Source: an uncultured Eubacteriales bacterium (GTDB lineage Bacteria > Bacillota > Clostridia > Christensenellales > CAG-138). Taken from it: a DNA stretch of 34,797 nucleotides. The notes below the pieces were generated by a model, which had not been told where the DNA came from, did no database searches, and worked only from the letters and a program-made list of their open reading frames with translations. The position numbers and the translations under genes are program-made. Within the stretch, counting starts at the first letter, position 1, and each line of letters begins with the position of its first letter. The stretch is from assembly GCA_902794055.1 (NCBI GenBank), contig CADBGC010000005.1:1-34797 (forward strand), written 5' to 3'. This document shows, in pieces, positions 6,869 through 13,559 of the stretch.

Positions 6869-8002
6869 ATGAACGATATTCTTTCATTATTAAATGCGCA
6901 AAGCGAGCCGAATTACGGCGATTTCACCGCGAAGCTTATACCGAACATCCCTCGGCAAAGCGTGCTCGGCGTGCGCCTGCCTGCGCTTCGCGCCATGGCG
7001 AAGCAGCTTAAAAATTCGCCCGAAAAGCAAGAATTTTTGCTGAGCCTTCCCCATGCCTTTCATGAGGAGAACCTGCTTCACGCTCTTTTTATAAATTCCG
7101 AAAGGGAGCTGCCCGCCGCCATCGCCCTTCTGCGCTGCTTTCTTCCCTGCGTGGATAACTGGGCGGTTTGCGACACGCTGCGCCCGGAGGCGATCAAAAG
7201 GCATTTTAAAGAGGCGCTTCCGTTCATTTTTTCCTGCATGGAGAGTGCGCATCCCTACACCGTGCGCTTCGGCATCCTTATGCTTATGACCTACGGCTTG
7301 AAGGATGACTTTTCAATTGAATTCCACGAGAAAACCGCATGTATTTCGAGCACCGAATACTATGTGAACATGATGCGCGCATGGTATTTCGCAACGGCGC
7401 TCGCTGAGCGCTTTGATGATACCCTTCCCTATCTCGCCGAAACCGGGCTCGATGCCTGGACACACAACAAAAGCATCCAAAAGGCGGTCGAGAGCTTCAG
7501 AATAAGTGCTGAACAAAAGGTATTTCTTAAAACGCTGAAGCGGACGGTGCCGAAGAAAACCGGGAACGCCGAAGCTGCCGAATCGAGCGGCAAAAAGGAA
7601 TCAAACACCGAAAAATCGCCGCTGAACGTTTCCGCCGCCGTGATAAGGCGCGGCGAAAGGGTTTTGATATGCAGGCGACCCGCGCACAAGGCGAGGGGCG
7701 GCAAATGGGAGTTTCCCGGCGGCAAGCTCGAAGCGGGCGAAACGGCTCGGGAGGCACTCGTTCGCGAATGTCGCGAGGAGCTGGACGTGACCCTCTCCGT
7801 CACAAGCCATCTGACCACGCTAACGCATATCTACCCCGACCTGACAGTGCGGCTGTTCGTTTTCGAATGTGCGCTTGAAAACGGCGAGCCCAAAGCCCTT
7901 GAGCACGACGAGATCGCATTCGTTCCTCCAAGCGAGCTTTCCGCATACGAGCTCTGCGAGGCGGACAGGGAGACGGCGGAGCTGATTAAGTGCTCGTCAT
8001 AA
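6869..8002 (+). CDS. Fusion of AlkD-like DNA alkylation repair domain and MutT/Nudix hydrolase
   Basis: 377 residues with two domains. Residues 1-225 resemble the AlkD family of HEAT-like DNA glycosylases: GVRLPALRAMAKQL, then EENLLHALFI, DNWAVCDTLRPE and YYVNMMRAWYFATALAE, ending THNKSIQKAVESFRIS. Residues 226-250 are a Lys/Glu/Ser linker. Residues 251-377 are a Nudix domain with a full box: G285, E291, R299-E300, E303-E304 (GGKLEAGETAREALVREC then REEL), preceded by KWEFPGG, as in MutT-type 8-oxo-dGTP pyrophosphatases. One half would excise alkylated bases and the other would cleanse the oxidised nucleotide pool, in line with the superoxide and peroxide genes upstream. Start at 6869 has GGAG 10 bases upstream. 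Each domain call is firm; the joint role is inference. Confidence 0.85.
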   Translation: MNDILSLLNAQSEPNYGDFTAKLIPNIPRQSVLGVRLPALRAMAKQLKNSPEKQEFLLSLPHAFHEENLLHALFINSERELPAAIALLRCFLPCVDNWAVCDTLRPEAIKRHFKEALPFIFSCMESAHPYTVRFGILMLMTYGLKDDFSIEFHEKTACISSTEYYVNMMRAWYFATALAERFDDTLPYLAETGLDAWTHNKSIQKAVESFRISAEQKVFLKTLKRTVPKKTGNAEAAESSGKKESNTEKSPLNVSAAVIRRGERVLICRRPAHKARGGKWEFPGGKLEAGETAREALVRECREELDVTLSVTSHLTTLTHIYPDLTVRLFVFECALENGEPKALEHDEIAFVPPSELSAYELCEADRETAELIKCSS

Positions 8003-8015
8003 ATTCATAGCAAGA

Positions 8016-8348
8016 TTAATAATCCTTGCCATCCTTCCTCATACAGAAATCAACTAAAATCTCTATCATACGCCTATCCGTAGCCGATAGGGATTTTATT
8101 CTTTCATATAATGAAGCCGAATCAGTTGCATTGACACGTCCAAGCAGTATGTAATCCGTGCTTACCTCAAGTATTTCGCACAGCTTGATTAGATTATCGA
8201 TTCTTATTGCTTTGTTCCCGCGCTCAAGATTTGAAACCATTTGAATGGAAACATTCATCTTTTCTGCTATCTGTTCCTGTGTATAATTCATCTGCTTTCT
8301 TCTGGCATTTATCCGCTTCCCAATTAATCTTAAATCAGTATCGTTCAT
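8016..8348 (-). CDS. XRE-family repressor of the peptide locus
   Basis: 110 residues. Residues 5-65 form a Cro/C1-type helix-turn-helix: LIGKRINARRKQMNYTQEQI, then MNVSIQMVSNLERGNKAIRI, and LCEILEVSTDYILLG at the end of the domain. The rest (SASLYERIKSLSATDRRMIE onward) is a short C-terminal helix pair, probably for dimerisation. AGGAG precedes the ATG at 8348. It is divergent from two secreted-peptide genes; three copies of TATAGGT (one inverted) lie in the 200-base gap and cover the opposing promoter. I infer it represses the peptide operon and perhaps itself. The gene is AT-rich relative to the flanking GC-rich genes, as is the whole locus to 11293. Confidence 0.85.
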   Translation of the reverse strand: MNDTDLRLIGKRINARRKQMNYTQEQIAEKMNVSIQMVSNLERGNKAIRIDNLIKLCEILEVSTDYILLGRVNATDSASLYERIKSLSATDRRMIEILVDFCMRKDGKDY

Positions 8349-8367
8349 TTTTCGCTCCTGTAAATTA

Positions 8368-8448
8368 ACCTATAATTTAAGTATATTGCGTATTTGATCA
8401 ACTTTTAAGCATCTATAGGTTGACTTTTTTAATTTATAGGTGTATAAT
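8368..8448 (+). promoter_or_regulatory. Peptide-operon promoter with three operator words
   Basis: TTGACT (8420-8425) and TATAAT (8443-8448) are spaced by exactly 17 bases, pointing at the peptide genes. The word TATAGGT occurs at 8414-8420, touching the -35, and at 8435-8441, just before the -10; the two are 21 bases apart, two helical turns. An inverted copy, ACCTATA, lies at 8368-8374 next to the repressor gene. A minus-strand promoter for the repressor may lie around 8380-8408 (TATACT with TTAAAA 17 bases upstream). Confidence 0.75.
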
Positions 8449-8548
8449 TCACTAAATAATTGCTTTTATAACAGCAACGTCCGCAATCACAAGTAAAGCG
8501 GTTATTCCGGCTTGCTATACTATCCCAACATAAAGGAGGTGAAACAGC

Positions 8549-8716
8549 ATGAAGACCATGTCGACCAATGAAATGATGGAAGCCAATGGCGGTAAATACA
8601 AGTGCGGCTATTGCGGCAAAGTATGCCTTACCGCGTGGGGCACCAAGAAGCACCAGCGTGACAAGCATTCATGGAACTACATTGTTTACGGTTACAACTT
8701 TTGGTGGGTCAATTAA
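8549..8716 (+). CDS. Double-glycine secreted peptide with C2H2 zinc-finger pattern, copy 1
   Basis: 55 residues, preceded by AAAGGAGGTG. Residues 1-15 form a leader (MKTMSTNEMMEANGG) with the Gly-Gly cut by C39-peptidase transporters and the usual S-x2-E-M spacing. The mature 40-residue part contains YKCGYCGK, then His35 and His40 in KKHQRDKH, and ends YGYNFWWVN. Cys19, Cys22, His35 and His40 give C-x2-C-x12-H-x4-H, the classical C2H2 zinc-finger spacing; a third Cys, Cys26, is present only in this copy. The hydrophobic positions of a classical finger are only partly kept (Tyr17). 31 of 54 aligned residues are identical to copy 2. No modification enzyme is nearby, so the product is probably a linear, perhaps metal-folded, exported peptide. 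Bacteriocin, signal or metallophore roles are all possible. Confidence 0.88.
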   Translation: MKTMSTNEMMEANGGKYKCGYCGKVCLTAWGTKKHQRDKHSWNYIVYGYNFWWVN

Positions 8717-8759
8717 GCAAATCTGTTTTTAATCAAATATATAAAAGGAGGTGAGACTG

Positions 8760-8924
8760 ATGAAAGTTCTGTCTGTATCCGAGATGCAGGTTGCGAATGG
8801 TGGTCGTTATAAATGCGGTTATTGCGGCAAAATTAAGGACAATCCATTCACGATGAGGTATCATCAAAGGACTTGGCACGCAATCTATTACATCAAGTAC
8901 GGCTATAACTTCTGGTGGGTTTAA
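8760..8924 (+). CDS. Double-glycine secreted peptide with C2H2 zinc-finger pattern, copy 2
   Basis: 54 residues, preceded by AAAAGGAGGTG and 43 bases after copy 1. Leader MKVLSVSEMQVANGG, then core RYKCGYCGK, His35 and His40 in YHQRTWH, and the end YGYNFWWV. Cys19, Cys22, His35 and His40 occupy exactly the same positions as in copy 1. Residues 25-34 share no identity with copy 1 but are the same length, which is what selection on metal-ligand spacing would give. It has only two cysteines, so a disulfide between them would be the sole alternative to metal binding. The pair may act together, as in two-component bacteriocins, or be variants for different targets. The first gene downstream is the dedicated exporter. 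Confidence 0.88.
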   Translation: MKVLSVSEMQVANGGRYKCGYCGKIKDNPFTMRYHQRTWHAIYYIKYGYNFWWV

Positions 8925-8955
8925 TCAACTAATTATTATCTAACGCCAATCGCAT

Positions 8956-8994
8956 AAACTGCTGCACACAATTGTCCTGTGCTTGCAGCAGTTT
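8956..8994 (+). terminator. Hairpin between peptide genes and exporter gene
   Basis: AAACTGCTGC (8956-8965) pairs perfectly with GCAGCAGTTT (8985-8994) around a 19-base loop that can form a further CACA/TGTG pair. The following CATTTATAA is only weakly T-rich. Such a stem commonly lowers read-through or protects the upstream mRNA, so that peptides are made in excess over the transporter. Confidence 0.65.
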
Positions 8995-9016
8995 CATTTA
9001 TAAGGAGGCTAACGCT

Positions 9017-11293
9017 TTGAAATTTCCGTTTATTAGGCAACATGATGAAAAAGACTGCGGAGCAGCTTGTCTTTCTATGATAAGCGAATATTTCGGGCTC
9101 AAGCTTACGATAGCTAAATGCCGCGAGCTTATCAAGGTTGATGGCTTTGGTGCAAATATATATGGAATAGTGACCGGCGCGGAGAAGCTCGGGCTTAACG
9201 CCGTTGCGCTTACAGGGAATGACGATGAGCTTATGCAAGGGATCTCCGATAAAAGCATTTCCTTGCCATTTATCGCTCGCATTGTAAACGAAGAAATGTT
9301 TGAACATTTCGTTGTAGTATTTAGCATTAAAAAGCAGATCGTGACCGTTGGCGATCCCGGGAAAACCAAGCTTTCCAAGGTTTCTCTAAATGCTTTTCTT
9401 GACCAATGGCAAGGACAAATCATTACATTTGCTGCCAGCGATTCTTTTTCAAGAGGAAATCTGCGGAAGGGCTCATTCAGCAAGTTTTTCAAGCATATTC
9501 TTAGGCAAAAGAAGCTTTTAGCTATGGTTTTCGTCGCTTCACTTATCATATCGGCTATCAGTTTGTTCAGCGCTACGATTTTCGAGTATGTTGTTGATAA
9601 CGCTGTTCAAGTCGGCGATATCAACCATGAATATTCGGAAGAAGATGAGCATGACCACAATCATGACCACGAACACGAGAAGGATGAAACAGGCGATAAA
9701 GCTTCAGTTATCGGCGTGATCGAAAAAACCCTGTCTCCTATCTTTAACAGCTTGGAAACCGTTTGTCTTTCCATCATCGCGCTTTATCTAATACAGGCCG
9801 TGTTGCGTGCATTACGGGCAAAAGCGCTTGCAATGCTCGGTAAGCGAATAGACCTTCCCATCTCATTAGGCTTTTATGACCACTTGATTGAATTGTCCGC
9901 CGAGTTTTTCGGCACAAGAAGTGCAGGCGAGCTAATGTCACGTTTTTCCGATGCAGCAAGCATCCGCGAAGCAATTGCATCAACAACGCTTACAATAATG
10001 CTTGATACGCTTATGGCAGCGGTTACAGGCATATATCTCCTTTTAATTAATGTGAAACTATTTCTGATAACGCTCGTCATAATGGCGCTATATGCTTTGA
10101 TAATGATTTTATTTCGCAGATCGATACGAACGCTTAATCAAAACATAATGGAGAGCAACGCGAGAGTTACAGCTTATCTCAAGGAATCCATAGACGGGAT
10201 AGAAACGATAAAAGCATATAAATACGAGGATGCCTCCAAAACAAAAACCAAGCGTTTATACGAGCGTTTCATAGATCAGCTTGTTGCAAACTCCATACTC
10301 CATAACAGTCTTGATATTCTTACAGGACTCATAGAATCAATAGGTATGGTCGCTATTCTTTGGCTCGGTGCATACTTGTGTTTGGGAGAGATAATATCTG
10401 TCGGAGTATTAATTACATTTTATTTCCTTTTAGAGTATTTTATTTCTCCTGTAAAGAATCTAATCGGATTGCAGCCAGTAATACAGACTGCTTTAGTGGC
10501 TGCGGACCGATTAAATGATGTGTTGGATGCCTCCATCGAAGACAATGACCGTCTTACAGTCGAGGAGCTTAAGGGAGATATAAGCTTTAACGAAATCAAT
10601 TTTCGTTATGGAAACCGCAGTCTTGTGCTGAATAATATTGATTTGCACATCGTAGGCGGCAAAAAGGTTGCGATAATCGGAGAGAGCGGCTGCGGCAAAA
10701 CCACATTGGTAAAACTGCTTACCGGTTTTTACTCCCCCGAAAGCGGCAGTATCTCGATAGGCGAAAAACTGCTTTCAGATTATTCCCCGAAGTCGGTTCG
10801 TAATCGCATAGTTTACGTGCCGCAAAAAACATTCTTGTTTGCAGACAGCATATATAACAATTTGCGTATGGGTAAGACAACTGTCACGAACGAAGAAATA
10901 GAATCCATTTGTCGCTTGTGCTCAGCCGACGAATTCATTAATAGTTTGCCATTTGGTTACGAGACCATTCTCGAAGAAAATGGAAACAATCTATCGAATG
11001 GGCAGAAGCAACGTTTGGCAATTGCAAGAGCGCTATTGCTGAAACCCGATATTTTGATCTTGGATGAAGCGACAAGCAGTTTGGACAGTATTACAGAAAA
11101 AAGCATAAACAGAATAATAAACGAGCTTTCTTCCTCAATGACTGTTATTATCATAGCCCACCGATTAAGCACGATCCGTAACTGTGACAGTATTATTGTT
11201 ATGAATAACGGCGCAATCGTCGAAACAGGTTGTCACGAAGACTTGATGAACAATAGGGGATACTATTATCGATTATTGCAAAGCAATAATTGA
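9017..11293 (+). CDS. C39-peptidase ABC exporter of the zinc-finger-like peptides
   Basis: 758 residues, a membrane exporter that cuts double-glycine leaders and secretes the core. Residues 1-130 are the C39 peptidase: Gln8, catalytic Cys14 in DEKDCGAACL, His97 in EHFVVVF and Asp113 in VGDPG. The membrane domain follows (first segment near 172-195, others from about 255). Between the first two segments is an insert, residues 204-224, with six His and many Asp/Glu (HDHNHDHEHE), placed on the outer face and looking like a metal-binding loop. The ATPase has Walker A GESGCGKTT, signature LSNGQKQR (Asn for the usual Gly), Walker B ILILDEATSSLD and switch IIAHRLST. Start is TTG at 9017, 8 bases after AAGGAGG. 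No separate accessory or immunity gene is seen. Confidence 0.95.
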   Translation: MKFPFIRQHDEKDCGAACLSMISEYFGLKLTIAKCRELIKVDGFGANIYGIVTGAEKLGLNAVALTGNDDELMQGISDKSISLPFIARIVNEEMFEHFVVVFSIKKQIVTVGDPGKTKLSKVSLNAFLDQWQGQIITFAASDSFSRGNLRKGSFSKFFKHILRQKKLLAMVFVASLIISAISLFSATIFEYVVDNAVQVGDINHEYSEEDEHDHNHDHEHEKDETGDKASVIGVIEKTLSPIFNSLETVCLSIIALYLIQAVLRALRAKALAMLGKRIDLPISLGFYDHLIELSAEFFGTRSAGELMSRFSDAASIREAIASTTLTIMLDTLMAAVTGIYLLLINVKLFLITLVIMALYALIMILFRRSIRTLNQNIMESNARVTAYLKESIDGIETIKAYKYEDASKTKTKRLYERFIDQLVANSILHNSLDILTGLIESIGMVAILWLGAYLCLGEIISVGVLITFYFLLEYFISPVKNLIGLQPVIQTALVAADRLNDVLDASIEDNDRLTVEELKGDISFNEINFRYGNRSLVLNNIDLHIVGGKKVAIIGESGCGKTTLVKLLTGFYSPESGSISIGEKLLSDYSPKSVRNRIVYVPQKTFLFADSIYNNLRMGKTTVTNEEIESICRLCSADEFINSLPFGYETILEENGNNLSNGQKQRLAIARALLLKPDILILDEATSSLDSITEKSINRIINELSSSMTVIIIAHRLSTIRNCDSIIVMNNGAIVETGCHEDLMNNRGYYYRLLQSNN

Positions 11294-11386
11294 ACCGTAT
11301 GTTCCCAATATCGATGCTCTCAACAGCTTCGAAAATATAATTTCCGTTTTCAACCAAAAACCCGTAAAAAACCCCGCATTTTCCTC

Positions 11387-11416
11387 TTGACATTACGCGA
11401 TACTTTCCTGTATAAT
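11387..11416 (+). promoter_or_regulatory. rpmH promoter
   Basis: TTGACA (11387-11392) and TATAAT (11411-11416) with an 18-base spacer, both perfect consensus. It lies 83 bases ahead of the rpmH start. The 11294-11386 stretch holds nothing else I can identify; no TTATCCACA DnaA box is present. Confidence 0.85.
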
Positions 11417-11498
11417 ACGAAAATGCGACACTATGGGAGTCCTTGCCCGTATGAGAGCAAACGGGCTCCTTAAATATTGAAGAAAGAGGTAAACTACT

Positions 11499-11633
11499 AT
11501 GAAAATGACTTTCCAGCCCAAGGTAAGGCAGAGGAAAAAGGTTCATGGCTTCCGCAAGCGCATGAGCACCGCCAACGGCAGGAACGTTCTGGCCCGCAGG
11601 CGTCTCAAGGGCAGGAAAAAGCTTTCCGCGTAA
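11499..11633 (+). CDS. rpmH: 50S ribosomal protein L34
   Basis: 44 residues, standard length. Starts [18 protein letters not shown] and continues with [20 protein letters not shown], the family signature; the protein is highly basic and sits in the large ribosomal subunit near the exit tunnel. The ATG at 11499 follows AAAGAGGT. It heads the rpmH-rnpA-yidD-yidC-jag-mnmE series, the conserved Firmicute order. A near-consensus promoter precedes it. dnaA, the usual divergent neighbour, is absent; the peptide exporter lies there instead. Confidence 0.97.
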   Translation: MKMTFQPKVRQRKKVHGFRKRMSTANGRNVLARRRLKGRKKLSA

Positions 11634-11690
11634 AGCTCATATTTTTCCTTTTTTCGCCTTGCCGCATTTTGCGCGGGGCGTATTCCCGCT

Positions 11691-11710
11691 AAACCGGATA
11701 TTCCGGTTTT
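11691..11710 (+). terminator. Hairpin between rpmH and rnpA
   Basis: AAACCGGA and TCCGGTTT pair around a 3-base loop, followed by only a short T-run. It may reduce read-through, matching the need for far more L34 than RnpA. Confidence 0.45.
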
Positions 11711-11734
11711 CCTGCCGATTGCAAGTGAACCAAA

Positions 11735-12133
11735 TTGAAGCGTTGCTATTCACTCAAGCGTAACAAAGAGTTTCGCCATACCTATCGCGTGGGCAAGTCC
11801 GCCCATGCAAGAAGCATGGTGCTCATTTATTCAGCCCGCAGATCAAACGGGCTGAAGATCGGCTTTTCCGTTGGGAAAAAGCTCGGCAACGCAGTGGTTC
11901 GCAACCGCACCAAGCGCAGAATGAGGGAAGCGGTAACTCCGCTCATCCCTCTAATGGCGCAGGAGGGCAAGCTCATTTTTATTGCAAAGCAGCCCATTTT
12001 GGACGAAAGCTTCGCTTCCATCGGCTCCACCATGCGCTATCTTCTCAAAAAAGCGGGGCTTTTTAATAAAGAAGTTCCCGAGAGCGAAAAGCCCGCTGCA
12101 AACGGAGCTGAAGGAGCGGAGGCAAGGCAATGA
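11735..12133 (+). CDS. rnpA: Ribonuclease P protein component
   Basis: 132 residues including a low-complexity Glu/Ala C-terminal extension beyond the usual 115 or so. Begins [20 protein letters not shown]; the conserved basic helix [11 protein letters not shown] that contacts the RNase P RNA and tRNA leader is present, with [15 protein letters not shown] before it. The start is TTG at 11735; the ribosome site (AAGTGA) is weak, in keeping with low need for this protein. Its stop overlaps the yidD start by 4 bases, indicating translational coupling. It matures tRNA 5' ends in complex with the catalytic RNA, which is not in this window. Confidence 0.95.
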   Translation: MKRCYSLKRNKEFRHTYRVGKSAHARSMVLIYSARRSNGLKIGFSVGKKLGNAVVRNRTKRRMREAVTPLIPLMAQEGKLIFIAKQPILDESFASIGSTMRYLLKKAGLFNKEVPESEKPAANGAEGAEARQ

Positions 12134-12393
12134 AGGGCTTGTTGGGGCGCGTTTTTATTCATCTTATTCGCGGCTATCAAACGTATATCTCGCCGCGCTA
12201 TCCGCGCCGCTGCCGCTTTACGCCCACCTGCTCGCAGTATGCGATCGAGGCCATCACAACTCACGGTGCGATAAAGGGGCTTTTTCTGGCGCTTTGGCGC
12301 ATCCTTCGCTGCAATCCCTTCTGCAAGGGCGGCTACGACCCCGTTCCCCCGAAAAAAAGCGGCGCAGGCAAGCAGCCTCCCGCTCTGCTGTGA
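12130..12393 (+). CDS. yidD: Membrane protein insertion efficiency factor YidD
   Basis: 87 residues with the family signature: [20 protein letters not shown], then [11 protein letters not shown] and a Cys pair region [14 protein letters not shown]. It is a small amphipathic protein at the inner face of the membrane that aids YidC-dependent insertion. Start ATG overlaps the rnpA stop (ATGA). It is followed 50 bases later by yidC, the usual partner. Slight extension [13 protein letters not shown] at the end is variable in the family. Confidence 0.95.
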   Translation: MKGLLGRVFIHLIRGYQTYISPRYPRRCRFTPTCSQYAIEAITTHGAIKGLFLALWRILRCNPFCKGGYDPVPPKKSGAGKQPPALL

Positions 12394-12443
12394 TTTGACA
12401 GCGTACCGCGTTTTTACTCGCTGCCCATAAAGAAAGGACAGAT

Positions 12444-13484
12444 ATGATCCACGATTTTCCCTTGACCGAGTGGTTTTTCTACGCCGTTCGCTGGCTCTAC
12501 GGCGTTCTCGGCAACAGCTATTTTCTTACCATACTGATCGTAACCCTCATTCTGAGGCTTATTCAGGTCTATCCCGATATCAAGAGCCGCCAGACTCAGC
12601 AGAAGCAGGCGGCGCTCCAGCCCGAGATCGACAAGCTTAAAAAGAAATATGCGGATAATCCGCAAAAGCTCAATCAGGAACAGAACAAGCTCATGAAGGA
12701 GAACGGCATCGGCTGCCTGGCCGGATGCCTTCCCATGCTTCTGACGCTGCCGCTGTTCTTTTGTTTTCTTGCTGCGTTCCGTTTCTGGGGCTATGAGCAG
12801 ACCGTTAAGCTGACTTACGAAACCATCGAAAACCGCGAGCTTGCGCAGGAAACCTACGACAGCTTCAAGTTCCTTTGGATCAACAATATCTGGCAGCCCG
12901 ACAGCGGCTTTGCGGCCGTTGTAACTCCGGCCGATACCGTGGCCACCTACGGCAGCTCCGCCTCCGCCTGCTCCTGCTCCGGCAGCAGCAAAAGCATCGG
13001 CGATCTCGTGCTCTTCCATAAGGGCTACACCGATTTGCGCGGAAACTACGTTTCGGGCGAGCAGATCTGGCAAACCTTCGTTGAAAACGGGCTTGCCGAG
13101 GGCGAATTCGGCTCCGAGGGTATGAAGCTTGTTCAAACCGAAGAATCGCAGAAAAAATACGACGAGCTGATGAGCGTTTACAAAAAGGGCAAGAACAACG
13201 GCTGGTTCATACTTCCCATTCTTGCAACCGGCTTCCAGTTCCTTATGGCATGGCTCGGCCAGCGCCAGACCAAAAAGCAGAACCCCGGCGCCGCCCAGCA
13301 GCCCGGCATGAACGCGATGATGTACCTCTTCCCTGTGATGAGTCTTTTCATCTGCATGAGCTCCACCTCCGCGTTCTCCCTCTACTGGGTGCTTTCCAGC
13401 GTGTTCCAGATCATCTCCAGCACGATCATCAACCGCCTGCTGTCCAAAAAGGCGCAGAACGCGGGCGAGATCACCGCGAAATAA
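12444..13484 (+). CDS. yidC: Membrane protein insertase YidC/OxaI
   Basis: 346 residues. A first membrane segment (NSYFLTILIVTLILRLIQV) is followed by the cytoplasmic coiled hairpin (TQQKQAALQPEIDKLKKKY), then segments at GCLAGCLPMLLTLPLFFCF, WFILPILATGFQFLMAW, and MNAMMYLFPVMSLFI with SAFSLYWVLSSVFQI, the typical clostridial arrangement. The conserved Arg of the insertase groove is the one in TLILRL. Between the second and third core segments lies a long external loop (about 100 residues) with a Ser/Cys-rich stretch SSASACSCSGSSKS and a Gly/Asn-rich part. No lipobox is evident at the N-terminus. AAAGGA precedes the ATG. It inserts membrane proteins, alone or with Sec. Confidence 0.95.
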   Translation: MIHDFPLTEWFFYAVRWLYGVLGNSYFLTILIVTLILRLIQVYPDIKSRQTQQKQAALQPEIDKLKKKYADNPQKLNQEQNKLMKENGIGCLAGCLPMLLTLPLFFCFLAAFRFWGYEQTVKLTYETIENRELAQETYDSFKFLWINNIWQPDSGFAAVVTPADTVATYGSSASACSCSGSSKSIGDLVLFHKGYTDLRGNYVSGEQIWQTFVENGLAEGEFGSEGMKLVQTEESQKKYDELMSVYKKGKNNGWFILPILATGFQFLMAWLGQRQTKKQNPGAAQQPGMNAMMYLFPVMSLFICMSSTSAFSLYWVLSSVFQIISSTIINRLLSKKAQNAGEITAK

Positions 13485-13559
13485 TTCGCCAACATAGCGC
13501 GCCCGTGCAGGGCAAAATCTATCGAAATCGCCGCATTTTCGGCGGCAAAGGAGTTAAAT

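Noticed and set aside
8016..11293. Lanthipeptide, sactipeptide or lasso-peptide cluster
   Set aside because: No lanthionine synthetase, radical SAM enzyme or cyclase frame is present; peptide Cys and His positions fit metal binding better.
11294..11498. Possible replication origin upstream of rpmH
   Set aside because: No DnaA-box (TTATCCACA) cluster and no dnaA; only the rpmH promoter is visible.
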